From contig OX467087.1 in assembly GCA_950106755.1 (NCBI GenBank), forward strand, positions 19,968,047-20,032,046: a DNA stretch of 64,000 nucleotides. The letters are read 5' to 3'. The translations under genes and the position numbers were made by a program. Under the pieces are notes generated by a model. It saw only the letters and a list, made by a program, of their open reading frames with translations, searched no databases and was not told where the DNA came from. Numbering within the stretch: position 1 is the first letter of the stretch; each line of letters starts with the position of its first letter. This stretch comes from Climacium dendroides (lineage: Eukaryota > Streptophyta > Bryopsida > Hypnales > Climaciaceae). Shown one piece after another: positions 23,102 through 34,007 of the stretch.

Positions 23102-26100
23102 CTTGGAATACCAATCCGACCGAGTCTTCAATCACAGCACGGCACTGAAAAAAACGAAGCCACAAAATGTTTCAATCCTCAGTTGACGATTGCTCTTTGC
23201 TTCAATTTTTAGGTTCAGAAAACAACATAACCAAGTTAGTATACGTTCGACTCACACGCAATATGTCGATCAGAGAGCAAGAATCTCAACTTGGGTTCCC
23301 AAATAATGCACGCAGACTTTGCCATTGAAATCAGCTCCAAGAATTTCATCTCTAGATATAACGCCTTCAGGACCAGAGGGTTAGCTCAACAACGCAGTGA
23401 GCAGCTACTCCGTGATCCAGTGTAGCGGGTGCAACCATGTGGCACAGTTCGTAGAACTTCAACAAACAGACTACTTAAATTCACAAAGGTCGTAGGAGAC
23501 TAACGTCACTCTCTTCTTCTTCTTGTGCACTTCAGAAATTCAATGACTGGCAAACTAGCTAGCACTGACTGCGCGCAACTCACATGTACGCTCGTCTTCA
23601 TCAAACTGGCATAGTCTAGTGAAACTGGTGCGCCTGGATGAAACCTCAAATTGCCCAAGAAAACCCTGAGATGTGCACTAGCTAGTCCTGGTTTATGAAT
23701 CTCTGGACAGAACTGGAGATCAAATCCTAATTTCCAGAGCTCTCGGCAGTTCGACGCATACAATTTTGACACTCTGAAACAAGCCATTTTCACAAGTAGC
23801 TAGGGACTGCACAGATTGTTGACAGACAACAGTTCACAAGGAAGCAAGGAAGCCTTTGCAAGGCATTTGCGGACTCCGCAGTCCTCCGGGGGGTGTACTG
23901 GCAACGAAAATCTGGAGGCATTCAAAGGGTATGGGTATGGGAACGCTCGAATCAGAACGTGAGAACTGAGTTGCCAGGACATTGCCAACACGCACCCAGG
24001 TCAAATTTGGGCGATTTCATACCGTGAGGATGAAAATAAAAGTGGCAGTTCTACTGATTTCATCCATGTAAGTATTAGTGGACTCTCCGGCCATGATCAT
24101 TCCAAGGTAAAACTGAGATACAGAGAGGTGGTAAGCTTCCAACTTTAATTTACTCGAAGCACTTGTTGAAAACGTAATCACTAGATTGTCCTTGAAAGGG
24201 CTAATTCTGCCAAGACTATGGGGTACATCCGCCTAAAAGTGAATGTCCATTTCGAAACACAATGAAGGCATAATTATTCTTGGTTTAGGATACAAATGAT
24301 TGCAAATACATTTCGACTAAATTATAATCTATGATGCCGGTTTCAGAACCCCTCTAGTCTTAATGGTCAAACCTCTTTGACAAATAAATACACATTTTAG
24401 ACTGCTCCTTGTTATTTTCCTAACATTTCACACGAATTTTCGTAATCAATAATACACTAGTGGATAATTTAGTTTCCAGTTTTCGTTATGGACCCCCATC
24501 TCATCAGTAGTGAAGTCTAAACTTTTATCAATCGTAGACTAGCACCCACTGTGAGCTAGTTACAGCAACCTAAACCAAAAATGAAATCTGAGCTTCATTG
24601 ATTAACAGTATTATCAGTCATGGTGCCGAATGAGATGACCAGATTACATTAGAAAACATTGAAATTCATTTTTTATACATAGAATATTAGGGTGGTATAA
24701 ACTGAGTTTGAGTTAAAATAGATTACATCATGACTGTTCCCCTTGGTTTACGGAATTCGAAGTTGCGCACACACGTACTGGCATGGAACCGACATACAAT
24801 AAGATGAACGAGAACGAACTATTTATAGGAGGAGCCCATTCTCAAAACTTCAAGTGACGGTAAGTGGAGTAACTCGATCTAAATTCAGAAATCTCTGCAG
24901 CAGGGGTGGAGACTCGTACTGAGCTTCCATATTCATCACATGGGCTGCTTGCTAAAGGTAGAGCCCGCAGACTTTTACTAACTAAGAAATGGAAACGTTA
25001 GTACTGGTAAAGGCCCGAAGTGGTTGACTCAACTTACCTTGAATCCCAGTGACGTGGTCTTCGGATCATCGAGACTTGTGACGTTGTGAAAGCTTCAGAT
25101 AATTATGTCGTCTATCACAACGACGCTCGATCGAAGACTTCGGTAGAAGATCATTCGAGAAAACTGAACAATGATTTCATGCATAACTTTCAATATTCCG
25201 GGTGCTTAGAAAAAAGATTACTAACGGAATTTCAAGAGATTGGCCCTTTCCAAAACCCCGTCTGGAACTTCAGGTCTATACCAATTGCAATCCTACTTTT
25301 TTCGAGGTTTGAGCAGTCGAATATCACTCTACGACGCCAATTCAAACGAAAATGACCATATAACTTCAAGGATCACAACGCGTAGTAGACTTGTTTCTAA
25401 GACTGAGTGTTCCTCCGCAGTCTTTCTCAGTCTGTGGAGCAATACTGGGCACCAGTATACTCCACCATTTACGTAATATTCTCTTCGACACACTGGAGTA
25501 GGGAAACACATACTCAGCTAGCTCGAAAGACGTACAGACTCCATTGACGTACGAGAACTAACTCTTTGCAAACGAGGGGTTTGAGACAACCTAACCAAGT
25601 GCTGCAGCTAGCGAAACAGTGGGCACCGTCAGTGAAGTGAACGTTCTTCTTCCCTAGCTAGATTCAATTATACAGCATATCTGCAGACATACAGGCTCAC
25701 CTTTCACCGAAATCTGGTCAATCCTGACAGCTTACAACGAAACCATGGCAACTCAAGTACTAGGCAATATAAATATTAGTCTATCTGCAATACCTCATCG
25801 TTGAACTCGGTGAAATCAACACTCAGAAAGAACATTCAGTACTGATTCACCACCGAAGTAGCAGGAGCTTTGATCGAAGAATTAGCAATCTAGCTAGCTA
25901 GCACTCGGTCAATCATTCATCGCCTTCACAGCAAGAAATTAAGCAGATACATATATTCAGAAGCCATTTGATCGAGCGACTCACCAGCTGAATGGTGGAT
26001 CTGCAGCTAGCCAGCAATGCATGCGCACAACCTGAGTCGATCTGTACACTCGCCCCGGACACTGTCGATCTCCACTAGCTCCTTGGGCCGCAGAAATATT

Positions 26101-26775
26101 GTTCAATGGTGCTCGCCCGTACGTCTTCGATCTCCTCTCTCTCTCTCTCTAGAGATCTATATATGTGTCGTTCTAATGATTATTATTGTAATTGTATATA
26201 TATTTTTAATCTGTGTTGGATCAAGTCACTATGATGTAGAGCTAGGAGCTTTAACTCCAGTGCTGTACCTTGCCACCGATCCTTCCTAGCTCCTCCATGA
26301 TCGACGACCAAGGCTGGTTACTTCGGGTGAAAAACTGGTTGGATTTGTGGGTGATTGCGGATGTTGGGCACGACACGTGGCTTTTGAGGAAGTAATGTTT
26401 GGCTGAGTTTGGTCTACATTCCGTGCACATGAAGGTGACGGAGAGAGAGGGAGAGGGAGTGGTAAAGAAAAAGCTTGTTTTTGTTACCGGGGCAGGGAAT
26501 AGGATTAGTTTGGAGGCGGCGACTCTTGGGGCGTTGAAGAGGCGCCCGTGGCTCCCGGAAATGGCTTTCAGCTGGCATACGGACTGGCAGTTAGTTCGTT
26601 GGTGCAGGAGGGGAGGGGAGGGATGAATGAATGCTCGCTGATGAGGAGGCGCGGGACGTCACGGCAGTTCGTCGTCCTGTGGACAATCCGTGGTCCATAC
26701 TCCACTCAGGCTTGGGGAGCCCAAGCGTCACCTTTTTGCTACTGCTGTACCTTGGTTACTATTCATATTATTAAT
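23102..26775. other. Upstream region of the anion-channel gene, no further gene supported
   Basis: A probable 5' UTR exon ends at 23101 and begins after TTTTTTCAG near 23147 (minus strand). Beyond this the sequence is balanced in composition, with many TAGCTAGC motifs (for example 25890-25905) and a (CT)n tract at 26133-26153. One ATG frame on the minus strand, 23787-23506, would encode 93 unrecognised residues and could be an upstream frame in the leader. The promoter probably lies here but I cannot place a TATA box with confidence. Confidence 0.4.
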
Positions 26776-26971
26776 TAGACTGGTCAAATTTTTTTCTTTT
26801 TTTTTTTCTTGTTAGCAAGGGAAAGGAGTTTTCAATGCAGTAAAGAAATGACATTTGGATCCCCTATGCAAAAGTTATGAAGGGTCAAAGTTTTCATTTT
26901 GGTAGATGTTCTAAAATCACTTCTTCAATGTAGGTACACATTGATTTTTTCAAAGATGTACACAAAGTGAC
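26776..26971. repeat. Dispersed repeat starting TTAGACTGGTCAAATTT, copy 1
   Basis: It is collinear with 45392-45560: TAGACTGGTCAAATTTT, TTCTTGTTNGCAAG, ACATTTGGAT, TATGCAAAAGTTAT, TAGGTACA and GATGTACA occur in the same order in both. There is no coding capacity. The ends are not defined by inverted repeats that I can see. Confidence 0.6.
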
Positions 26972-27746
26972 GATCCTAGTTTTAAATAGGGTGCGGTTTG
27001 GGAAGTGCCTACTTTAGAGCATCCTATGTATATACGGATGCAACCTCATGGCAGTCCTCAATAATCCCGCGTTAGTGCTGGACTACTCATCTTTTCCTGA
27101 ATTTTCACATATTTCAGCTTATATTGTTATAAGTACATACTATTTACCTTAATTTTTTCTTAATTCATCATACAAAAAGTGTGGTTTAGATGAATGAGAA
27201 GTTTGGTGGTCAAGAAGGCCCTAGAACCTATTTTTCATTGGTCAAAATTGGGACATCAAAGTACTAAAGGGATGAATTACTAACTTTTCATCAAGTTATA
27301 TATATTTAGAACTTGAAATATGTATCAAATGTTGAAAGCACATATTAAAGTACTTTGAACATGACGTTTTTGTTTTTTCTAACATAAAAACATCAATTTC
27401 AATGCAAATTTTGGTTGAAATTGATGTTTTTATGTTACAGAAAATAGAAACATCATATAAATTGTGTAGAGAGCAACTGAGCAACAAGGTTTTCTTCTAA
27501 TGAGTGCTATATTGCAAATAAGAAATCTTGGTTGAAAAGGTTCTCTAATGAGTGCATTTTCAAGTCTACTGTGTTAATGAGGAAAACAAACCATCTATGA
27601 AAGGAGGCTCTAAAATCCAACCTTTCAATTTAATTCCATCCTCCACATTTTGGTCTTGAATGGATTCACCCGAAATTACTACAAAGTTTTAAGTGCAACT
27701 AATGAGAGATAGTAGATCTTTGCAGCATGAAATGGGGGTTGAGCAT
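26972..27746. other. AT-rich spacer containing one strong hairpin
   Basis: Noncoding AT-rich sequence. The only structure I see is the perfect inverted repeat at 27381-27436, listed separately. Confidence 0.5.
27381..27436. repeat. Perfect 22-bp inverted repeat with 12-nt loop
   Basis: The arm 27381-27402 (starting AACATAAAAACATCAATT) is exactly complementary to 27415-27436 (ending TTGATGTTTTTATGTT). As RNA this would be an uninterrupted 22-bp stem. It could be a small MITE core or a small-RNA precursor. Neither is shown by the sequence alone. Confidence 0.75.
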
Positions 27747-28029
27747 TTCATCATCACAAAGTTTAGACCCTACATTTTGACAACAATTATCATGTGGTTA
27801 TCATTATTTATGAATTCACACATCAATTACAATTTATTGAATCATTACAATGCATTATTTTGCATCGTTATTGCATTGTTACAATATATTACTTGCAATT
27901 GCATCGTAATGATGCAAAGTAATGCATTGTAATGATGCGATAAATTGTAATTAATGTGTGAACCCATGAAACAACAATAACCACATGATAATTGTTGACA
28001 AACTATAGGGTTTAAACTTTGTGATGATA
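27747..28029. mobile_element. ~283-bp foldback element, arms of about 110 bp
   Basis: The left arm, starting CATCATCACAAAGTTTAGACC and running through CAATTATCATGTGGTTAT and ATTACAATTTAT, is mirrored by a right arm ending GGTTTAAACTTTGTGATGAT. Identity is high over about 110 bp and the loop is small and AT-rich. It has no coding capacity. Confidence 0.8.
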
Positions 28030-28936
28030 CTTCAAGGGTGTTTTTTAAAAAGAGTCTAGTGGCATGATATAGATACTTTATACTTTCAATTTTGAAAATT
28101 TATACAAATATTGTGTGAATACCAAAAAATTTAGAAATGGATTGGAGATAGTTTTCAATTGATGAAACTAACACTCTTAACCCAAAAAATCAACCCATCT
28201 AAAAGGGCAAAAAAAGTGTTGATTTTGGATATTTCTACCTTATTAATAACAGCAATCAAAATGCAATTAATAATTTTTGAGCCCCTAAAGTTTGTTATGG
28301 TTTGATTTCAATTTTTGAAATGATTTTGTGATTTTTTTTTCAAATAATAAAAAAATGTATTACCTTTTGGAAAATATAATATTTACATAAATTATTATCT
28401 AAGAGAAGAAGTCATTTGTTCCTAAGCACAACATATCTAAGCCTTTGCAATATAAAAAAATAAGAATTTAAAATTAATTAGTTTTTTTTTCATGTAGAAC
28501 ATATTTACTTAAGTCTATATGAAAAGCTATGATTCATTCTAGATTGATTAATGATGTGAACATTATGTAGAATCTTATTTTGTGTGCAATCAAAGTATCC
28601 TTTTTAAAATATAAGATATAAGATTCCTTTAAAACTCCTAAGTCCAAAGCCATTTTCAACCATTTTTTCGCTCAAAAAACATTTAAAACTGACATTTCTA
28701 ATATTATAAGCCATGCAAATAAAAAAATGGATTTGGCAAAAATTCAACAATAGAATTTTAGACTATACTTGTACAAGGGTATGATCGTGGTGAAAATTTT
28801 ACAAAGCTTAACCATATAGATTAGAAGAATATTGTTATAGAAGTTAATAAAAAAAAGACTTTCTTCACCCAATCCAAGAATTTCAAATGACTTTGATTTC
28901 CATTAGTAGGAAAGTATTGTAATATATATTTTGAAT
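28030..28936. other. AT-rich spacer
   Basis: AT-rich sequence without open frames or clear repeats. Confidence 0.5.
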
Positions 28937-28940
28937 TTGA

Positions 28941-29425
28941 CCTCTAAATGCCCAAAGCCTCTTTTGAGCTTCTTGGAATTTGCTTTAAATTGAACAAAAA
29001 GCTAACATTTTGATAAGTTGTATCAATTTTTTTTTAATTGTAACTATACAAATTCAAATTAGACATGCTAGAGATCATATTGGTCACCAAAAAAATATGA
29101 GGTTGAAGGGCCTAACATTTATAACCCTGATCAATTTATGGCTTCTCAAAATCTACTCTACAATTATTGTAAATGAATTTTTAATTCATTTCCAAGAGCC
29201 CTCAATACTATGGAAAGTCAAGATTGCAATGGACACCCTTGCACAAAATCTTGAATAGAAAAATCATAATCATTCATTTTCAAGATCGAATTTTTGATGC
29301 TAAAACTAGACTTTGAAAAGAATTTGTCAAAAATATGAACTATTAAAAATTAGCAACTTAGTTAGGTCTTGTTTAACTTCAAAGTATTGTTGGCACAAGA
29401 ATTTGGTGCCTCAGGCATTTAGGGG
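28941..29425. mobile_element. 485-bp TTAA-type element with TAAATGCC ends, copy 1
   Basis: It is bounded by TTGA|CCTCTAAATGCCC at 28937-28941 and GGCATTTAGGGG|TTAA at 29425-29429. It is collinear with 58879-59541 over its whole length (CTTCTTGGAATTTGCT, ACTATACAAATTC, CCTTGCACAAAATCTTGAA, TTTTTGATGCTAAAACTAG). It is about 180 bp shorter than that copy and has no coding capacity. Confidence 0.8.
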
Positions 29426-29429
29426 TTAA

Positions 29430-30559
29430 AAATCTATTGTAATGTAGAAGACCATATTAGGCATTTCTACACCAATTTTCAAAGGTAACATAGAACACCT
29501 CTAATAAAATTCTGTAATTCCAACATGTGTTTAGAACTCACAATATACTACACTTTTCTACAAACATTTGTTACGCCTCATAATTTCTCAAAACTAAGAT
29601 TTCAACTAGGGATTGAGAGGATAATTTACTCTTCACAATCAAAAGTGAAAATAAAATTCTTTAATTTTTATAGAAATTAGAAGGTGAGTGCAAACATTGA
29701 AGTGTCTAAAACATTGGGCATCATTCATCATTCAATAAATGGTCTTGTAATGTCCCATCATGATTTCTTTTGGTTCTTGACTAGACTTTACCTTTTAGAT
29801 AATGTCTTATTTAAATTCTTACTACTAACGTTGGAGGCTTTGAGTGATTTTATTTATTTTTATTAGAAAAAAAATTATTATTGCAATCTAGAGTAAAAGT
29901 TTTCATTGTTAATATCCTTAACAATACACTTTGGATTTTCTTAAAGTTTTCAATTTTTTGAATTAGGGGGTGCATTTAATATTGTTAGAAGATTGATTTA
30001 AAGGCTTTTCTAATGGTATATTATATGTTGAATTTGAGGAAAAATTGCTCTTGCAATTTGTAGAAATTTTTTTAATAGCAATATTGTATTAAGGCCTCAC
30101 ATTCTTTCAAATATCTTTACTTGCTACCTTCTTGAACTTCCCTTTGCCTTTTTCATTGCCCTCCTTAGAAGTGAAGGAATTTTCTTATCTTAGTCATTTC
30201 ATCTTGCCCCTCCAATTCTATATTACAAATACTAGCATACTACTTCAATTTCTAAGCCATCAATTTGATTTGTAAGTGAGGCTCTCAAAATTTCACATCT
30301 TTGAAAAAACTCCCAAACAATTGCAATGAAAAGTGTAGTTAATTAATATATATGAAGTTCAACATGATATTAATGTCTTTGATATACATGAAGTGTAATT
30401 TCTACTCCAAGTTGAAAATATGAAAAAATCCTAAAATGAAACTTTAGGTCTATAACCGTGGTATACTAATCTTCTATTTATAGAGAAGATGTGGTAAAAT
30501 AATCTATCATACTACATATACCTATGAAGAACATTTTAGATATTTTGAGCTACCATAAC
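29430..30559. other. AT-rich spacer
   Basis: No gene or element recognised. Open frames are short and low-complexity. Confidence 0.5.
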
Positions 30560-31110
30560 TTCTTCAAAACTTAGGCAACTTTTTGCCTAATAATCAAATA
30601 AAGTGAAAAAAAATAGTTAGGCAATCCAAAAAATAATATATTAAAATCGGACAATTTTAATATATAATTAAAATATATTAGGCATTCATTGAAGTTGTTC
30701 TTACATTTTTTTGATGGTTGTTGCCTCTTTCATTTAAAGCAATTGCATTTACCTAAAACCTTGTTTTGAACTCCAAACCCTAAATTCTTTACTTTGAGTG
30801 TTAAGATTTTGTTAAGTGATAGGATTTGTTGTGTGTGAGAGATATGTTTTCTTTGTGAGAATGGTCAAAATAACAAGGCAAAAAACTTTGCAATGTGCAT
30901 TTACAGATATCGACAAACTATTGGAAGATGAAATGCCAAATTGTGTGGAGCGAGTTGAATTTCTATAAAATAATCAATCCTTTTTTCTACATAATTTTTT
31001 GGAGGAGGGAGGAAACTAGGTCAGTAACTTCCCAAAAATTTAGGCACTTGCAACTTAATTATTTATTTTTTGACCGAGCTACTAGAAAACTACAATAATT
31101 TTGTACTTGA
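30560..31110 (+). repeat. ~0.55-kb dispersed repeat with possible decayed coding remnant, copy 1
   Basis: Collinear, in inverse orientation, with about 60310-60870. Shared phrases include TTTTTGCCTAATAAT, CCAAAAAATAAT, TTAGGCATTCATT, AGGCAAAAAACTTTGCAATG, CCAAAAATTTAG and TTAATTATTTATTTTTTGA. From 30861 a frame reads KITRQKTLQCAFTDIDKLL followed by EDEMPNCVERVEFL and a stop, which looks more protein-like than the surroundings. The other copy has a partly similar but disrupted reading. It may be the remnant of a mobile-element gene; the identity is unknown. Confidence 0.55.
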
Positions 31111-32818
31111 TATGAATTTTCTTTCAGATTTCCTCAAATATATGGATTATGCAAGACATGTGATTTCATCTCCAAAAATAAACATAAAAATTTGATGTTA
31201 CATCTGACGTGATTTAAGACCATGTGTCCGAACTCTAGCTTCATTGACTACTTCGATCACAGTCAGTCTATCAGCGTCCACCTCTTTGAATGTGCTCGCT
31301 AATCAGCACTTCTAATCGACAATTATGCAAGTGTCCAGTTTTGCTTTTAAAAAACACATCTTTCGCAAGCTTTCATGAACCAGTTTTGTGATGAACTTCA
31401 CGTGAATGCACAATAATCAATTCTCCAAAATAAGAAATCGGTACATGCTTCGAGGATCGTTTACATTACATTAATTCCAATGTCTTTATGAAAAAACAAT
31501 GATTACATGAGAAAAATCATATTTAGTTGGTGAACTCGAGGCAATATATGTGTAATTCAATGATCTCATCAGAGAGATAGATGTTAGCACAAATCAGATG
31601 TATATTCCAACTTGTGCAAGTACACTGGAATTGTGCTTAAATATGCACTATGAGTTTCTTCAAGGCAAATTGAGGGGGAGAAGAGTTCAAATTGGGAGGC
31701 CAATTTAAAGAAGAGTTTTAAAGAAGAGTTGTGAAAGTTCAAGAGTATCTAGTAGCCAATTCTTGTATCTACAATGAAGTTGCAATCTCTCATAGTAGAA
31801 GAGAAGGCTTGCATTGTTAGTGTGAAGGAATCGAGACTCTGATGCTCAAATTAGAGATGAATTGGGCGTAGCACACCAAAATGTTTTTGATCTTATGGAG
31901 CAATATTGGCTTTAAGGAACTATCTCTTGAAACCTTTGGGTAGAGGACTTAAGTTCAACTTTCATAAGAAACAATACTTTGACACAACTTATAGAAAATA
32001 TATGGCTTTGACAATCATATTTCAATTAAAAAAGCTTTTATCAAAAGTGCACATAAGGCACAAATTCTTGCAATTGCTTAAGCTCATGTGCATTGGAGTG
32101 TGAAGAATTCGAAGAATGTTATACAGACAAATGAATCATCCTTTGAGGTTAGCAAGCAGATACGCTTATACCCTACCTTTTGGGTCATATTTCTAGACCC
32201 TTTTAGTATTTGAGAAAGAACTCAAGTCTAATAGTCAATATGCTTGTAGGTAGGATAATTGCTACTAATTTTGTTAAGATTGTATATGTATGTTTTGCCC
32301 CATTCAGGACCAGTATTGGTTACAGATTATGGGGCAATGGCTGCTGCAATTCAATTCAATGTGCATGGGAAGCAGTCTCCGAAGTTGTTCATGTATTCAT
32401 TTCCACAATGCCTCCTAGAATGAAGGCTGTTATGGTTACTAAAAGTGATAGTACTAGATGGTAGACATCATGCCAGATTGATGTATGTTTTGTGTGAAAA
32501 ACATGCATATACCGTGAAAATAGTCTCTCTAAACTTTCCAAACTTTCCATTACACTTTCCATTGCGGTTCTCAATTTCATGAAATTCTGAATATTTGACA
32601 GCAATTCGAATTTCAGTCTTTACAAGGTTGGAGCTCGAAAATTGTCTTGGCTGCCGGGTACTGCACTACCAGAAACAGATGAACAGGATGCTGTCATTAA
32701 AGACGAAGGGAGGGAGGGTTGCACCAGCGGAAGGGAGTTAAAAAAGAGAGATCAAAGACCTCCCCTAGTTAAGGCCAGCTAAAACACTGGGGATCTAACT
32801 GAATCTAAGCGGAGGTCT
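31111..32818. other. Spacer with weak coding-like stretches
   Basis: AT-rich to about 32100, then more balanced. A frame through 32612-32770 reads LSWLPGTALPETDEQDAVIK and on to RDQRPPLVKAS before a stop. It could be part of a decayed or unrecognised gene linked to the frame at 32819. I found no convincing splice model. Confidence 0.35.
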
Positions 32819-33028
32819 ATGGAGAAGAGGTTTACAGACAAGCAACGCCAGCTTGGAATCCGTAACACCACCTGTAGAGTTTTGATAGAGAACAGATACC
32901 CAACATGGGACACAATTATGAAACAAGCAGCAGCTACACTAGGAGTGACTCTGGCCCGGAAGCACTGGATTGCTCTACTTGCTTTTCGAGTAAGGGCCTA
33001 CAATACTAAACTTCCTCAGTCACTGTAG
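32819..33028 (+). CDS. Unassigned 69-codon open frame
   Basis: An ATG frame encodes a basic, protein-like sequence (EKRFTDKQRQLGIRNTTC, IENRYPTWDTIMKQAAATLG, ARKHWIALLAFRVRAYN). Amino-acid use is more normal than in the surrounding chance frames, but no domain is recognised. It may be an exon or a gene fragment. The only coding evidence is composition. Confidence 0.25.
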   Translation: MEKRFTDKQRQLGIRNTTCRVLIENRYPTWDTIMKQAAATLGVTLARKHWIALLAFRVRAYNTKLPQSL

Positions 33029-34007
33029 ATTTCGCTTCTGTTGATGCAATTTGCAAAGTCTCCTTCCCTTCCGTCCAGAGCCAACAAAACTCACCAACCA
33101 TGCATCATGCATGTGATGTTCTGTATGGAAACAAACTTGAATAGACTAAAATGCTGACTGAAAAACTAACGGTTCAAATTCCATATAGCAAGGTACGGAT
33201 TAACCAAGGCTTTGGATTACTAACCCATTTCTAATTAAGCAAAAACATTCCCGAAAGTTGAGAGGAGCATGAGAAGAGATCTCTTACTTATTGCACCCAG
33301 TCTAAGGACAACCACGTCCAACAGACAACCTTGCTTACCTTTCAATCAGATTCAATGGTCATTAACACTGACAAACCTTCACTTAGAACCCTGTTGACGC
33401 GGTGTATGATTCTGAGATCATGAAGTAACCTGAAACAAGCGTGACGCACCCCCAATGGCCTAAACCACCAATACGGAATGCTGATTCTAAGATCAAATAA
33501 CTTGAAAGCAAACTAATATAAGAAAAGAGTTCAATACGAAACAGCCAAATATACCTACATGCCGAATTTGCAGCCATTATCCACGACCGCGACCATACCT
33601 TAAGTTCAGTTGAAATGAACCCGTTCAACTATCTAAAGGATATGTAAGATCAAATGACTGCCACAACTTCCCTTCCTGGTCGGGGACCCTCGACCCCCCA
33701 CAATGTGGCATCATCCGCAAAACGCAGAACGCAGACACTGAAACAGTTGTCAGTCCATCAAGAAGACTGTTCACCTGACTCTATCCTATGCGAGTACATT
33801 CTTGACCAGAGAGCACTACCTGCGCCGATTCCTCCCACCAAGAACGCCTCAAACACAATATCGCTGTAGATAGCTGGTGGACCACCATTCGCTGCATGTG
33901 ATAATAAGCACATTTGCTCCAAGTAGCCTCAATGCAAATGCATGTCTACTGCTTAGACCGTAATAGTCCAATTCTACATTGAGGGTTGTCGTCTCACTTA
34001 CACCAGT
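33029..34007. other. Intergenic region 3' of the U1-C gene
   Basis: Balanced composition and no supported gene. The right end probably includes the 3' UTR of the minus-strand U1-C gene. Confidence 0.45.

Noticed and set aside
23506..23787. 93-codon minus-strand frame upstream of the anion channel
   Set aside because: It starts with ATG but has no homology I recognise. It more likely lies in the leader or promoter of the channel gene.
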